Shown here piece by piece: positions 35,788-45,431 of a DNA stretch of 64,000 nucleotides. The position numbers and the translations under genes are program-made. The stretch comes from Enterococcus termitis (GTDB taxonomy: Bacteria > Bacillota > Bacilli > Lactobacillales > Enterococcaceae), in contig NZ_MIJY01000034.1 in assembly GCF_001730305.1 (NCBI RefSeq), positions 186,001 to 250,000 of the forward strand. Direction: 5' to 3'. The notes under the pieces are model-generated. The model did no database searches and was not told the DNA's origin. It was given only the letters and a program-made list of their open reading frames with translations. How positions within the stretch are numbered: the first letter of the stretch is position 1; the number at the start of each line of letters is the position of its first letter.

Positions 35788-35805
35788 CTAAAAAATATTT
35801 TTTAG
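35788..35805. promoter_or_regulatory. Perfect 18-bp palindrome between ssnA and its divergent regulator
   Basis: CTAAAAAATATTTTTTAG is its own reverse complement. It lies 6 bp upstream of the ssnA -35. On the other side it lies about 25 bp upstream of a TATAAT (35830-35835) that could serve the divergent YheO-like gene. Related boxes occur at the xdh and flavodoxin promoters, so it is a candidate operator of a shared regulon. Confidence 0.65.
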
Positions 35806-35993
35806 TGCATAATGCCCATTGTCTTGTATTATAATTTGACGCATGATATCATTACAAACAGAGACTGGTAAAGGACTTTCTTCTATCGAAAGTAGTACAT
35901 ATGGTTGTTTTTCACTACCACAGTAATGGATTAATAAAGTCAAAAAATATCTTATCCAGTTTTAAATCATCTATTCATAGAAAGGAGAAGCAT

Positions 35994-36635
35994 ATGCTTT
36001 CGGATGAAAAATTAATTTTTCTCACTCAAGTTGCTAAAGCTTTAGCTGGCCAATTTGGAGAAAATTGTGAAATCGTTATTCATAAAATCAACGAAGATAA
36101 TGTGAACAATACGATCGTTTCGATCGAAAACGGTCACGTTTCTTCTCGTCAACTTGGAGATGGACCTTCTCAAGTCGTTCTTGAAGCCTTGAAAAAAGAT
36201 CCTGCAGACCTAGTTGATCATATTAATTATTTGACAAGAACCCATGATGGGCGAATTTTAAAATCAAGTACCATTTATTTCAAGGATAAATCTGGCAGTC
36301 TAGATGGGATCTTTGCCATCAATTACGATATTACTTCTTTGATTGCAGCTGAATCAACCTTAAAATCTCTAATTTCAATCGACGAACAAGAAGATACGGA
36401 TAAAGAACCAGATTATATTCCTCAAGATATCAATGAGCTTTTAGACGACTTAATCGAAGAATCTGTCAAACTAGTTGGAAAACCTGTTCCATTGATGACT
36501 AAAGATGACAAAGTCAAGTGCATCCAGTTTTTAAATAACAAAGGAGCATTCTTAGTAACAAAATCAGGCGACAAAGTAGCGAACTTCTTTAATATCTCGA
36601 AATACACGTTATATAGCTATATCGATGCAAAATAA
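35994..36635 (+). CDS. YheO-like PAS/HTH transcriptional regulator
   Basis: 213 residues from ATG 35994 (AAAGGAG six bases upstream); the frame extends further up without a ribosome site. Residues about 8-120 are a YheO-type PAS domain (FGENCEIVIHKINE, IYFKDKSGSLDGIFAINYD). The C-terminal 60 residues are a helix-turn-helix (KVKCIQFLNNKGAFLVTKSG, ISKYTLYSYI). It is divergent from ssnA and shares its intergenic operator region, which makes it the likely local regulator. The ligand is unknown; purines or redox state are candidates. Confidence 0.85.
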   Translation: MLSDEKLIFLTQVAKALAGQFGENCEIVIHKINEDNVNNTIVSIENGHVSSRQLGDGPSQVVLEALKKDPADLVDHINYLTRTHDGRILKSSTIYFKDKSGSLDGIFAINYDITSLIAAESTLKSLISIDEQEDTDKEPDYIPQDINELLDDLIEESVKLVGKPVPLMTKDDKVKCIQFLNNKGAFLVTKSGDKVANFFNISKYTLYSYIDAK

Positions 36636-36675
36636 TCGTCGCTAGCTATAAACCATTTGAAGTGATAAGTTGATT

Positions 36676-36721
36676 AAGTGATCAAAAGATAACTTTTCGA
36701 AGTGTCTGATGATCACTTTTT
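36676..36721 (+). terminator. Terminator after the YheO-like gene
   Basis: Arms AAGTGATCA (36676-36684) and TGATCACTT (36710-36718) are followed by a short T run. It ends the monocistronic regulator transcript. Confidence 0.7.
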
Positions 36722-36790
36722 ATATGTGCTTGTAAATTCTTTATATTATAGTAAGAAAAAGCAAAAGGAATTAATTTTTTTTTTTAATTG

Positions 36791-36799
36791 TGGTATTAT
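36791..36799 (+). promoter_or_regulatory. Extended -10 for murT-gatD
   Basis: TGGTATTAT about 60 bp before the murT start is an extended -10. No convincing -35 precedes it, only a T tract. Confidence 0.45.
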
Positions 36800-36857
36800 A
36801 GATTGAGTTTATTGTTGAATGAAACAATAATTTTTGAGACGAATTGGAGGACACTTT

Positions 36858-38210
36858 ATGGGAATCAGAAGCCAAGCAGCTATCTTCGCTGGAAAAACTT
36901 CTCAATGGCTATTACAAACTTTTTTCAAAGGGGGCAGCAGCTACCCGGGAAAATTAGCATTAAAAATCGATCCAAAAATTTTAGATACATTAGCAAAGGA
37001 TTACGAAATCATCGTTGTCACTGGAACCAACGGAAAAACCTTGACTACAGCTTTGACGGTGAATATTTTGAGACAGGAATTCGATCATGTTTTGACTAAC
37101 CCAACAGGTGCAAACATGGAGCAAGGAATTGTTTCGACATTCTTATCAGCTAAAAACAAAGGTGCAAAGAACAAATTTGCGGTCCTTGAAATTGATGAAG
37201 CTAGCTTAAGCCGTGTAACAAAATACATCGAACCAAAATTATTTTTGTTTACCAATATCTTTCGTGACCAAATGGATCGTTACGGTGAAATCTATACGAC
37301 GTACAAATTAATCGTAGATGGTGCAGCACAAGCGCCTAATGCGCCAATTCTATGCAATGGCGATTCTCCAATTTTTAATTCTGTTGAAACGGTCAACCCA
37401 AGAAAATATTACGGCTTCAATCATCAACCAGATAAGGAACAAATGGCTCATCATAATACAGATGGTTTACTTTGCCCTAAGTGCCACCATATCCTACATT
37501 ATAAGATGATCACCTATGCCAATTTAGGGAAATATTATTGCCCTCATTGCGACTTCCATCGCCCAGAATTAGATGTCCAGCTAACCGAAATGGTTCGTAT
37601 GGATAATGTTTCTGCTGATTTTGTTATTGATGGTGCAGAATATGGCATTGCAGTTGGTGGTATGTACAATGTCTATAATGCTTTGGCTGCAACGGCCGTA
37701 GCAGAACATTATGGAGTAGCTCCAGATAAAATCAGAGCAGGCTTAAGCTACGATGAAAAAGTTTTCGGACGTCAAGAAATCATCAACATCGAAGGAAAAC
37801 AATGTACACTGATCTTAGTAAAAAATCCTGTAGGTTTGAATCAAGTTATCGATATGATGGGATTAGCTCCTTACCCGTTTTCTTTAGTTTCATTACTTAA
37901 CGCTAATTATGCTGATGGAATCGATGTCAGCTGGATCTGGGATGGTGACCACGAGGCATTAGCTACTATGGATATCCCAGAAGTGATCGCAGGCGGTGAC
38001 CGTCATCAGGATATGGCGTTACGCTTAAAAGTAGCAGGCATTTCTGAAGATAAATTGCGAGAAATTCCTGCATTAGATGATACAGTTCAAGCAATCAAAG
38101 AGCTGCCAACGGATCATGTTTACATTTTAGCAACCTATACCGCAGTATTGCAGTTACGAAAATCTTTAGCTGCTCAAGGCTATATTCAAGGAGGAATGAA
38201 TGGTGCCTAA
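36858..38210 (+). CDS. murT: Lipid II isoglutaminyl synthase, MurT ligase subunit
   Basis: 450 residues from ATG 36858 with GGAGG eight bases upstream. A Mur-ligase ATP motif [13 protein letters not shown] lies near residue 55. The MurT-specific zinc ribbon is [11 protein letters not shown]...YYCPHCDFH (about 205-230), and the C-terminal DUF1727 domain follows. With GatD it amidates the D-glutamate of lipid II to isoglutamine, an essential step in Gram-positive wall synthesis. It overlaps gatD by 11 bp. Confidence 0.95.
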   Translation: MGIRSQAAIFAGKTSQWLLQTFFKGGSSYPGKLALKIDPKILDTLAKDYEIIVVTGTNGKTLTTALTVNILRQEFDHVLTNPTGANMEQGIVSTFLSAKNKGAKNKFAVLEIDEASLSRVTKYIEPKLFLFTNIFRDQMDRYGEIYTTYKLIVDGAAQAPNAPILCNGDSPIFNSVETVNPRKYYGFNHQPDKEQMAHHNTDGLLCPKCHHILHYKMITYANLGKYYCPHCDFHRPELDVQLTEMVRMDNVSADFVIDGAEYGIAVGGMYNVYNALAATAVAEHYGVAPDKIRAGLSYDEKVFGRQEIINIEGKQCTLILVKNPVGLNQVIDMMGLAPYPFSLVSLLNANYADGIDVSWIWDGDHEALATMDIPEVIAGGDRHQDMALRLKVAGISEDKLREIPALDDTVQAIKELPTDHVYILATYTAVLQLRKSLAAQGYIQGGMNGA

Positions 38211-38898
38211 AGAATTAGTTGTTTGTCATTTATATGGCAATTTATTGAATACCTATGGTGATAACGGAAATTTATTGATGTTAAAATATCTTTCTGAAAA
38301 AATGAATGTTACCTACCGATCTGAAATCGTGAGCGTTTATGAAGATTTTGATCCCAATAAATATGATTTGGTCTTTATTGGCGGCGGGCAAGATTTTGAG
38401 CAGCTGATCATCTCAGATGACATTCAGACTAAAAAAGAAGCGCTAACTGAATACATCGAAAATGACGGTGTGATGTTGGCGATTTGTGGCGGCTTCCAAT
38501 TACTTGGCCACTACTACATGGGCGCAAAAGGAGAAAAAATCCACGGCATCAGCGCGTTAGACCATTATACTCTTAGTCAAGATAACAATCGCTACATTGG
38601 AGATATCGTTATTCATAATGAAGAATTTAATGAAACCTATTATGGTTTCGAGAATCATAATGGCCGAACCTTCTTGGGCAAAGGTGAACGTCCTCTGGGA
38701 AACGTTGTTCAAGGAAAAGGAAACAATAGTGAAGACGGTTCTGAAGGCGTGATTTATAAAAATGTATTTGGTTCGTATTTCCATGGACCGATTCTAGCTA
38801 GAAACCAAAATTTAGGCATTCGGTTGATCAAAACAGCTTTAGAAAAAAAATATGGAGAACCTTTGGTCATTCCTCAGGAAATGATTCCAGTTGAATAA
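38200..38898 (+). CDS. gatD: Lipid II isoglutaminyl synthase, glutaminase subunit
   Basis: 232-residue class I glutamine amidotransferase (CobB/CobQ type). The nucleophile is in [14 protein letters not shown] (Cys about 94) and the catalytic His in [12 protein letters not shown]. It supplies ammonia to MurT. The start overlaps the end of murT, with GGAGG eight bases upstream. Confidence 0.95.
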   Translation: MVPKELVVCHLYGNLLNTYGDNGNLLMLKYLSEKMNVTYRSEIVSVYEDFDPNKYDLVFIGGGQDFEQLIISDDIQTKKEALTEYIENDGVMLAICGGFQLLGHYYMGAKGEKIHGISALDHYTLSQDNNRYIGDIVIHNEEFNETYYGFENHNGRTFLGKGERPLGNVVQGKGNNSEDGSEGVIYKNVFGSYFHGPILARNQNLGIRLIKTALEKKYGEPLVIPQEMIPVE

Positions 38899-38952
38899 CA
38901 CGCTCTATAGAATAGCTTTACAAAAGTACACGAATTTTCACTAAAAATCGAA

Positions 38953-39000
38953 CCGTAAATAACTGTTGTCTTTCTGATAACAATTATTTACGGCTCTTTT
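38953..39000 (+). terminator. Terminator after gatD
   Basis: CCGTAAATAA(C)TGTT... pairs with ...AACAATTATTTACGG (to 38993) and is followed by CTCTTTT. From here to about 39240 nothing further is recognised. Confidence 0.75.
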
Positions 39001-39241
39001 ACGTTTGGTGAGCTTACATCGACACACGACCATGGATTTTTTCATTTTACTCTCCCCTTTTTTAATTACTTTTATTGATTTTTTTTATCCCCTCTACTCT
39101 TATTCATTTTGAACAACAATTAGACAGATTTACTCGAAAAACAAAGAATGTATCTCTTCCAAATTATGCTAGAAATAGTTAGACACAATACAACTTATTT
39201 TCAGCTGCTCTTCGTCAGTAAAATTTCACCCTTTATTCGTA

Positions 39242-39276
39242 TTGTTAATTTGTAGCAACCTTCGTAATATGCTACA
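39242..39276 (+). promoter_or_regulatory. Promoter with overlapping inverted-repeat operator
   Basis: TTGTTA (39242-39247), a 17-bp spacer and TAATAT (39265-39270) form a promoter. A 7-bp perfect inverted repeat TGTAGCA/TGCTACA (39251-39257 and 39270-39276) spans the spacer and -10, as expected for a repressor site. It controls the secreted ChW protein about 100 nt downstream. Confidence 0.55.
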
Positions 39277-39380
39277 GTTAAACGAGCAGATGAGAATTAT
39301 TTAAGAAAGAAACAGATTATTCTCACAGAATACATACTTATTTACAACGAATCATCTAAATAAATCAACTGGAGGTAACG

Positions 39381-41546
39381 ATGAAGAAGAATTTATTTTT
39401 TGGGTTAATTGGGATCACTTTATTTTTTACAGTGGGGACAATTAGTGCTTCCTCCGAAGAAGTAGTAAATGAGCCTCAAAGTACTGTAGAAAATGAAATC
39501 ACTGAAACAACAACTAGTGAACAAGCAATACAAAGCACACAAAGCACTACAGAGACAACAGAAGCAGTAACTACTAGCTCCGAAAGTATTACAGAGTCCA
39601 AGCCTGAGCCTACAGCAGAAAAGACTACAGCGCCAATGACTCTCAATTATTCAATTTACAATGAGCAATCTGGCTGGCAAGCAAACCAAAGCAACGGAGC
39701 CGTTGCTGAATATCCCAATGGCAGAATTGAAGCGTTAAAAATCAACATTGAAGGTTCTACTGCAGAACTAGGCACGATCCAATATCGTGCACATGTAGCC
39801 GATGTCGGCTGGCAAAATTTTGCTGATGTTAATAGCATTAGTGGTATCTCCGGCAAACGGATGGAAGCTGTCCAAATCCAACTAACAGAGACTCTTAAAG
39901 CAAATTATGATATTTACTACAGACTCCACGTCCAAAATTTTGGCTGGCTAGACTGGGCAGCCAATGGGCAAACCGCTGGTACGACTGGTTTTTCCTATGA
40001 GATCAAAGGGATCCAAATTCAACTAGTAGAAAAAGGACAAACGGTACCTGGCAAAACTGTGCGCCCCTTTGTCCAATATAAAAAACCGAATATAAAGTAT
40101 CAAAGTCATATCCAAGACATCGGCTGGCAAGGGATCAAGACTAATGGTGAATTGAGCGGAACAACAGGTCAGTCAAAGCGGATGGAAGCGATGAAGATTA
40201 CAGTGGATAATACACCTGTTTCAGGTGGTATTGAATACCGCAGTCACGTTCAAGACATTGGCTGGCAAGGTTATGTTACCAACAATGCAATGACTGGCAC
40301 AATGAAGCAATCGAAACGAATGGAAGCACTGAGTATTCGTTTAACTGGGGAATTAGCCCAACACTTTGATGTCTATTATCACGTTCATGCAAAGAATTTT
40401 GGCTGGATGGACTGGGCAAGTAACGGTCAAGATGCTGGTACATCAGGCTTCAGCTATCAATTAGAATCAATTGAAATTCGTTTGGTTAAAAAAGGAACTG
40501 CCGCACCCGGCGCAGTAAAACGCTACTTTGTTCAATATAAACAGCCTACTGTTACTTACCAAAGCCACGTCCAGGATAAAGGCTGGCAAGCGCCAAGTAC
40601 AAACGGACAAACGAACGGCTCTACCGGCCAAAGCAAGCGTGTGGAAGCAATCAAAGTAAACGTTGCAAATGCCCCTGTATCTGGCAGTATCGAATATAGA
40701 ACCCATGTCCAAGATAAAGGCTGGCAACACTATGTAGCGAATAATCAGCTAAGCGGAACAACAGGTCAGTCGAAGCGTGTAGAAGCTTATGATATTCGTT
40801 TAACTGGCGAATTAGCCAAACATTTTGATGTCTATTATCGAGGTCATATTGAGAAAATAGGAAATTCAGGCTGGAATAAGAACAGCGGAATTGTCGGCAG
40901 CTCAGGATTTAGCTTACGTTTAGAAGCTATAGAAATCCAGTTGGTGCGAAAAAATCAAAAAGCACCGACCCTTTCTAAAAGCTTTTGGGAAAATAAATCA
41001 GCTGAATTGAATGTACCATTTATCAATCAATACGCTTCAAATGCACCTATGGGCTGTGAAGCAGCCTCTTTATTACAAGCACTCAAAACATTAGGCTATG
41101 CCAAAAACTATACGTTAACAGCATTTCTTAATGAAATGCCGATCTCATATAATAATGATCCTAATAATGGATTTGCCGGAAACCCTTATATAATCATGAC
41201 AAATGGAGTTTACCAATCAATTTTTGCAAAACCATTAGCAAATTGGGGAACAAAATATGGCAACGTACAAAATATTTCAGGCAGCTCTGCTTCTAACTTA
41301 AAATTACAACTAACCTTAGGACGTCCGGTTGTTGTGTATGTCACTTATAATTTTGAATCACCAACTTACGGTTATTACTTTTGGGGCAAAGGAGTAGATA
41401 ATGCACATATCATGACCTTAGCTGGCTATAATAGCACAACGAAGAAATATTTAGTTTCGGATCCGGCTAAAGGAAAATATTGGGTCGACTATGCTGTTTT
41501 TGAGAAAGCCTATAACCTTACTAAAGGAGCAGTCGTTGTTCGCTAA
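39381..41546 (+). CDS. Secreted ChW-repeat protein with C39-like peptidase domain
   Basis: 721 residues. A Sec signal peptide (about 1-25, ending SAS) is followed by a Thr/Ser/Glu-rich linker to about residue 88. Nine ChW repeats (about 33-36 residues, core GWQ...G...GxSKRMEAxxI) run to about residue 530. They form three tandem triads, the third member of each being a diverged GWxDWA/GFSY type. The C-terminal 180 residues are a C39_2 papain-like peptidase with catalytic Cys in APMGCEAASLLQ and His in DNAHIMTLAGY. ChW repeats bind surfaces or glycans; the enzyme may process wall peptides or act on host proteins. No LPXTG anchor is present. Confidence 0.88.
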   Translation: MKKNLFFGLIGITLFFTVGTISASSEEVVNEPQSTVENEITETTTSEQAIQSTQSTTETTEAVTTSSESITESKPEPTAEKTTAPMTLNYSIYNEQSGWQANQSNGAVAEYPNGRIEALKINIEGSTAELGTIQYRAHVADVGWQNFADVNSISGISGKRMEAVQIQLTETLKANYDIYYRLHVQNFGWLDWAANGQTAGTTGFSYEIKGIQIQLVEKGQTVPGKTVRPFVQYKKPNIKYQSHIQDIGWQGIKTNGELSGTTGQSKRMEAMKITVDNTPVSGGIEYRSHVQDIGWQGYVTNNAMTGTMKQSKRMEALSIRLTGELAQHFDVYYHVHAKNFGWMDWASNGQDAGTSGFSYQLESIEIRLVKKGTAAPGAVKRYFVQYKQPTVTYQSHVQDKGWQAPSTNGQTNGSTGQSKRVEAIKVNVANAPVSGSIEYRTHVQDKGWQHYVANNQLSGTTGQSKRVEAYDIRLTGELAKHFDVYYRGHIEKIGNSGWNKNSGIVGSSGFSLRLEAIEIQLVRKNQKAPTLSKSFWENKSAELNVPFINQYASNAPMGCEAASLLQALKTLGYAKNYTLTAFLNEMPISYNNDPNNGFAGNPYIIMTNGVYQSIFAKPLANWGTKYGNVQNISGSSASNLKLQLTLGRPVVVYVTYNFESPTYGYYFWGKGVDNAHIMTLAGYNSTTKKYLVSDPAKGKYWVDYAVFEKAYNLTKGAVVVR

Positions 41547-41595
41547 TCTGCAAAATAAGCGCACTTAAGAACATAACCATTCAAAAAAAAAGCCA

Positions 41596-41642
41596 AAAAG
41601 TAACAGGGTCATAACTCTATGAGTTATGACCCTGTTACTTTT
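41596..41642. terminator. Bidirectional terminator
   Basis: A perfect 22-bp inverted repeat (41596-41617 and 41621-41642) around a 3-nt loop, with T-rich flanks on both strands. It serves the ChW gene (+) and the convergent manA (-). Confidence 0.85.
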
Positions 41643-41761
41643 AATCCTAATAAACGGCGGAAACAGAAGTCACTCCTTCTGTCCATCCTGCTTTATACAC
41701 TCCGATCAGATAGATCAACTATCTAATGCCTCAAACATTAGTAAATATATTCTTAATGCGA

Positions 41762-42736
41762 TTACGCATCCACACCAGGTTCTGATGCGATGATCGTTAA
41801 ATCACCTTCAATACGCCATTTGGTAATATCGCTTGGTAAAATAAAGCTAGTGCCTTTCGTTAATTCATAGCTTTCAGTTTTAGTAGTGTCATCCGTTTCA
41901 ATGACTAAATGCCCAACACCAGCAATGACTGTTGCTAAAGTATATGGCGCATTTTTCTTTAATTTTAGAACACCATTGACTTGCCATTCATAAACATTGA
42001 AGAAGGTTGTTTTTAAATACGTAATAACACTTGATTGACCTTGATTTTGCTGATGAATGTTCAGTTGAGCATCCTTTGCAGGTACCGTTGTTACATCCAC
42101 TGATTGTTGGATATGCAGTTCGCGTGTTTGACCTTGATCATCTTTTCGATCGTAGTCATAGACCCGATAAGTAGTATCGCTGCTTTGCTGCGTTTCTAAA
42201 ATCATGATGCCTTTACCGATCGCATGGATTGTTCCGCTAGGTACATAGAAAAAGTCGCCTTTTTTCACAGGAACCTTTTTCAGTAAATCATCCCAACGCT
42301 CTTCTTTGATCATCGCTTCAAGCTCTTCGCGAGTCTTTGCATTATGTCCATAGATAATCGTTGAACCTGGCTCAGCGTCGATAATGTACCAGCATTCTGT
42401 CTTACCAAGTTCTCCTTCATGCGCTAGTCCATAGGCATCATCTGGATGGACTTGTACGGATAAATCGTCTTCTGCATCTAAAATTTTCGTTAATAAAGGA
42501 AAAACTTCTCCTTTGGCATTGCCGAACAATTCACGATGGTTTGTCCAAAGTTCATCAAGTTTTTGTCCTGCATATTCGCCATTTTCCACGACACTTACAC
42601 CATGTGGATGGGCACTGATCGCCCAGTCTTCGCCAATTTTACTGCTAGGTAGGTCGAAACCGAAAACAGTGTGTAAACGATCTCCACCCCAAATTTTTTC
42701 TTGAAAAACAGGTGTTAAAAATAAAGGTTGCTGCAT
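41762..42736 (-). CDS. manA: Mannose-6-phosphate isomerase, class I
   Basis: 324 residues of the short bacterial ManA type. Zinc ligands are in VQVHPDDAYG, ECWYIIDAEPG and GTIHAIGKG. It interconverts mannose 6-phosphate and fructose 6-phosphate. A TGGTATAAT extended -10 lies about 40 bp upstream of the start, and GGAAGGAG precedes the ATG. It is a single-gene unit. Confidence 0.95.
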   Translation of the reverse strand: MQQPLFLTPVFQEKIWGGDRLHTVFGFDLPSSKIGEDWAISAHPHGVSVVENGEYAGQKLDELWTNHRELFGNAKGEVFPLLTKILDAEDDLSVQVHPDDAYGLAHEGELGKTECWYIIDAEPGSTIIYGHNAKTREELEAMIKEERWDDLLKKVPVKKGDFFYVPSGTIHAIGKGIMILETQQSSDTTYRVYDYDRKDDQGQTRELHIQQSVDVTTVPAKDAQLNIHQQNQGQSSVITYLKTTFFNVYEWQVNGVLKLKKNAPYTLATVIAGVGHLVIETDDTTKTESYELTKGTSFILPSDITKWRIEGDLTIIASEPGVDA

Positions 42737-42807
42737 TGTTAAAGACTCCTTCCATTTTTACTCGAATCTATTATACCACTAAAAAGAAAGCGATTCATCT
42801 TTGATTG

Positions 42808-43815
42808 TTATTTTTCATTTAAATATAGTTGGATCAATTCATCACGCTTTTCGATATATTCCGTTCGTTGATCTACAGGATGAACACGATTAGAAAGAAA
42901 AATAAAGCCCTCTTTCTTTGGTATATCCATCAGTATAAAGGTTCCAGTATAGCCAGTATGAAACAATAAGGTTGAGCCGTCTACACCTTCTTTTAAATCC
43001 CAGCCGAGTGAACGGTGTCCTTTTTTATTTGGTGTCTGATCAACTAAAAGTGAATCGATCGTCTCTCTTTTTAATACACGAGATGGTTGATACGCACCTT
43101 CATTTAAATACATCCAAACAAATTTTTTCAAATCGGTTAAATTAGTAAAAAGTCCAGCATTGCCCGCATGTTCTGCTAAAACAAAGGCTTTAGGATCATG
43201 TGTCTGGCCACGAATCAATCCTCGGACAGGATGAATTTCTGTTGGGACAGTATCCGAAGCACGTTCAGGTAAAAAGCGACTTTCCGTCATAGATAACGGC
43301 TGCAGTACACGTTCTTGGAAAATCGCAACAGCATCTTTTCCCAAGATATTTTCCAGCATAAAACCCAATAAAATTGTTCCTGTGTCAGTATATGCAACCT
43401 TTGTTCCCAGCTGATCACCAGATTTCACATGATGATAGGCCTCTTTCAATGCTTCTTTTGACAACGCATCACGATTCTCGATATAACTTTGTATATCAGA
43501 AGTGTGTGTCAACAAATGACGAATCGTTATTTTTTCATCATCAAAAGCTGGATAATAGGTTTTAAATGGTTGATCAAGCTCGATCACACCGTTTTCAAGT
43601 AATTGTAGAACCACTGTTGTCGTACAGACAACCTTTGTCAATGAGGCCACATCAAAAAGCAGCGAACGCGTAAGCGGTTCAACTGTTGGTGTTGTTTGCG
43701 CCTTCCCCCATGTAAAATCTTCACTACTAGTTTTGGTGATAAATGAAAAACTAACACCTGAAAAAATACCATCATTCATTAATTGTTCAATTTTTGCTTT
43801 TGTTTTATCATACAT
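42808..43815 (-). CDS. Serine hydrolase of the beta-lactamase (class C/PBP4*) family
   Basis: 335 residues. The SxxK motif is SLTK (about residue 57), the YxN-equivalent is YTDTG, and a C-terminal HTGYTG corresponds to the KTG/HxG motif. There is no signal peptide, so it is likely cytoplasmic and an esterase or peptidase-like enzyme rather than a resistance beta-lactamase. It lies 13 bp downstream of the VOC-family gene and may be co-transcribed. Confidence 0.85.
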   Translation of the reverse strand: MYDKTKAKIEQLMNDGIFSGVSFSFITKTSSEDFTWGKAQTTPTVEPLTRSLLFDVASLTKVVCTTTVVLQLLENGVIELDQPFKTYYPAFDDEKITIRHLLTHTSDIQSYIENRDALSKEALKEAYHHVKSGDQLGTKVAYTDTGTILLGFMLENILGKDAVAIFQERVLQPLSMTESRFLPERASDTVPTEIHPVRGLIRGQTHDPKAFVLAEHAGNAGLFTNLTDLKKFVWMYLNEGAYQPSRVLKRETIDSLLVDQTPNKKGHRSLGWDLKEGVDGSTLLFHTGYTGTFILMDIPKKEGFIFLSNRVHPVDQRTEYIEKRDELIQLYLNEK

Positions 43816-43828
43816 CCTCGGATTCCTC

Positions 43829-44662
43829 TTAATTTCTTACAAACCACCATTCAATATTACTTGGGTCATAAATGGTTAATATCGTTTTTTTATTATCAAT
43901 AAAAAAGTCTTGCTCATGCTCTTCTAGATGATTTTTTAAACGAACCATTTCATCTTCATGGTCAACATTTAACACAAAAAAATCAATACCAAGTGCCTCG
44001 TCTTCTGATTTTTGAGGTTTCATAATTTCTGATTTTTCTAAATGAATAGAAAAATTATGATTGTCTAACGTTAGTTTATCCGTTCTATCCTGTTGCGGAA
44101 TCATTCCCAGCATATCTTGGTAAAACTGAAAATGCTCAGCTACATCATTCACAAATAGCTGAACTCGATCCAATCGAACACCTGAGGATAAGCTGGAATA
44201 CAACACCTTACTATTCTTGATCAAGTCTGCAATATCTAATTCTTCCTTTTCTCTCACAGGTGACTCAATCCCCTCTTCGTAACTGACCTCAATACGATTT
44301 CCTTCTGGGTCACTTAAAAAGATACTTTTTCGACTGCCCAGCTGAACAGCACCCATAATAGGATAATTGTGGACAGTGATCCTCCTCAACAGACTGCTGA
44401 ATTCTTCAAGCGTTGGAATCAACAACGAAAAACAGATAGAGTTCTCGTTGGATTTCATTAGCTCGTTTTCAACTTCAGTCTCCTCTAGTATCAATAATCG
44501 GCTATCCTTTTTTAAAGAACCGAAAATAGACAAATTATTTTCCTCTAGCTTTAAAACAAAACCCAACACATTCTTATAGAAGTTGATCATTTCATCCACT
44601 TCTTTTATTCGAATTGCAACCGTTTCTACATAGACATCTTTTGATAGTTTAAATTTCTCCAT
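43829..44662 (-). CDS. VOC/glyoxalase superfamily protein, two domains
   Basis: 277 residues with two tandem VOC (beta-alpha-beta-beta-beta) domains: residues about 8-130 (MINFYKNVLGFVLKLEE ... GNRIEVSYEE) and about 165-277 (AEHFQFYQDMLGMIPQQD ... NIEWWFVRN). It resembles CatE-type ring-cleaving dioxygenases and glyoxalases by fold. Metal ligands are incomplete to my eye, so the function is left open. GGAGGGGG precedes ATG 44662. Confidence 0.75.
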   Translation of the reverse strand: MEKFKLSKDVYVETVAIRIKEVDEMINFYKNVLGFVLKLEENNLSIFGSLKKDSRLLILEETEVENELMKSNENSICFSLLIPTLEEFSSLLRRITVHNYPIMGAVQLGSRKSIFLSDPEGNRIEVSYEEGIESPVREKEELDIADLIKNSKVLYSSLSSGVRLDRVQLFVNDVAEHFQFYQDMLGMIPQQDRTDKLTLDNHNFSIHLEKSEIMKPQKSEDEALGIDFFVLNVDHEDEMVRLKNHLEEHEQDFFIDNKKTILTIYDPSNIEWWFVRN

Positions 44663-44795
44663 TCGACTTCCCCCTCCGAATGTCTCCTAAATTTCATTCT
44701 ATACATCTCTACTAAATTCAGCAAGCAAATGCGCTTATCAAAAAAGTAAGTGTAGAAAGGGGTTTGTGAAAAAATTCTGCTTCTAAAATAAGCGT

Positions 44796-45383
44796 CTAGC
44801 TAAAATGATTTTTCAAGGTATTGTTGACAACCTCTTTGACATCCTTGACTACTGAAGAAAACGGCTGATTTGCATCCACGATGAAATGGGTTGGATAGTG
44901 CTTGATTATTTCTTTATTTCGAGCCTCCTGTTCATATAAAGCAGAACGTTCTTCAATAATCGTCGGAGCTTCTCCTCTTTCCTGCAATCTAGCTAACATA
45001 TTTTCTTTAGAAACCTCTAAAAAAATGGGAATCACCAATGGTTTAAAAAGCTGTTCAATTGCTTGAAATCCTTGAATCGTCAGCACGTCATACGCAGGAT
45101 GAGCTGTTGTCTTCATGATCAACTCATCGATGCCTACTCCATAATTGTATCCATTGTATGTATCAAATTCAGCTAAAGCCTTTGAACGGATCAACTGATC
45201 AAAGTGCTCTTGTGTTTCGAAATAATAATCAATTCCTTGCTTTTCGTTTACTCGTTGTGGTCGCGTTGTATGTGAAATTACTTTGTACTCTTTAGGAAAG
45301 ACTGCTTCCGCAACTTTTGTTTTTCCAGATCCGCTCGGTCCGATAATAACAAAAAAAGGATGCTTCAATGCCCGTGTCTTCAT
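44796..45383 (-). CDS. Guanylate kinase-like P-loop protein
   Basis: 195 residues from ATG 45383 (GGAGG, 7-base spacing). The Walker A IIGPSGSGKTKVAEAVF and the GMP-site segments SHTTRPQRVNEKQGIDYYF and FDTYNGYNYG match guanylate kinases. The housekeeping gmk normally sits near rpoZ/priA, so this isolated copy is probably a paralogue with an uncertain substrate. Confidence 0.8.
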   Translation of the reverse strand: MKTRALKHPFFVIIGPSGSGKTKVAEAVFPKEYKVISHTTRPQRVNEKQGIDYYFETQEHFDQLIRSKALAEFDTYNGYNYGVGIDELIMKTTAHPAYDVLTIQGFQAIEQLFKPLVIPIFLEVSKENMLARLQERGEAPTIIEERSALYEQEARNKEIIKHYPTHFIVDANQPFSSVVKDVKEVVNNTLKNHFS

Positions 45384-45431
45384 CAAAATTCCTCCTTAAC
45401 AAACTTACTATAACTATACACTAGCTTCAAT

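Noticed and set aside
42808-43815. Beta-lactam resistance gene
   Set aside because: The protein has no signal peptide and belongs to the broad serine hydrolase family; nothing indicates secreted beta-lactamase activity.
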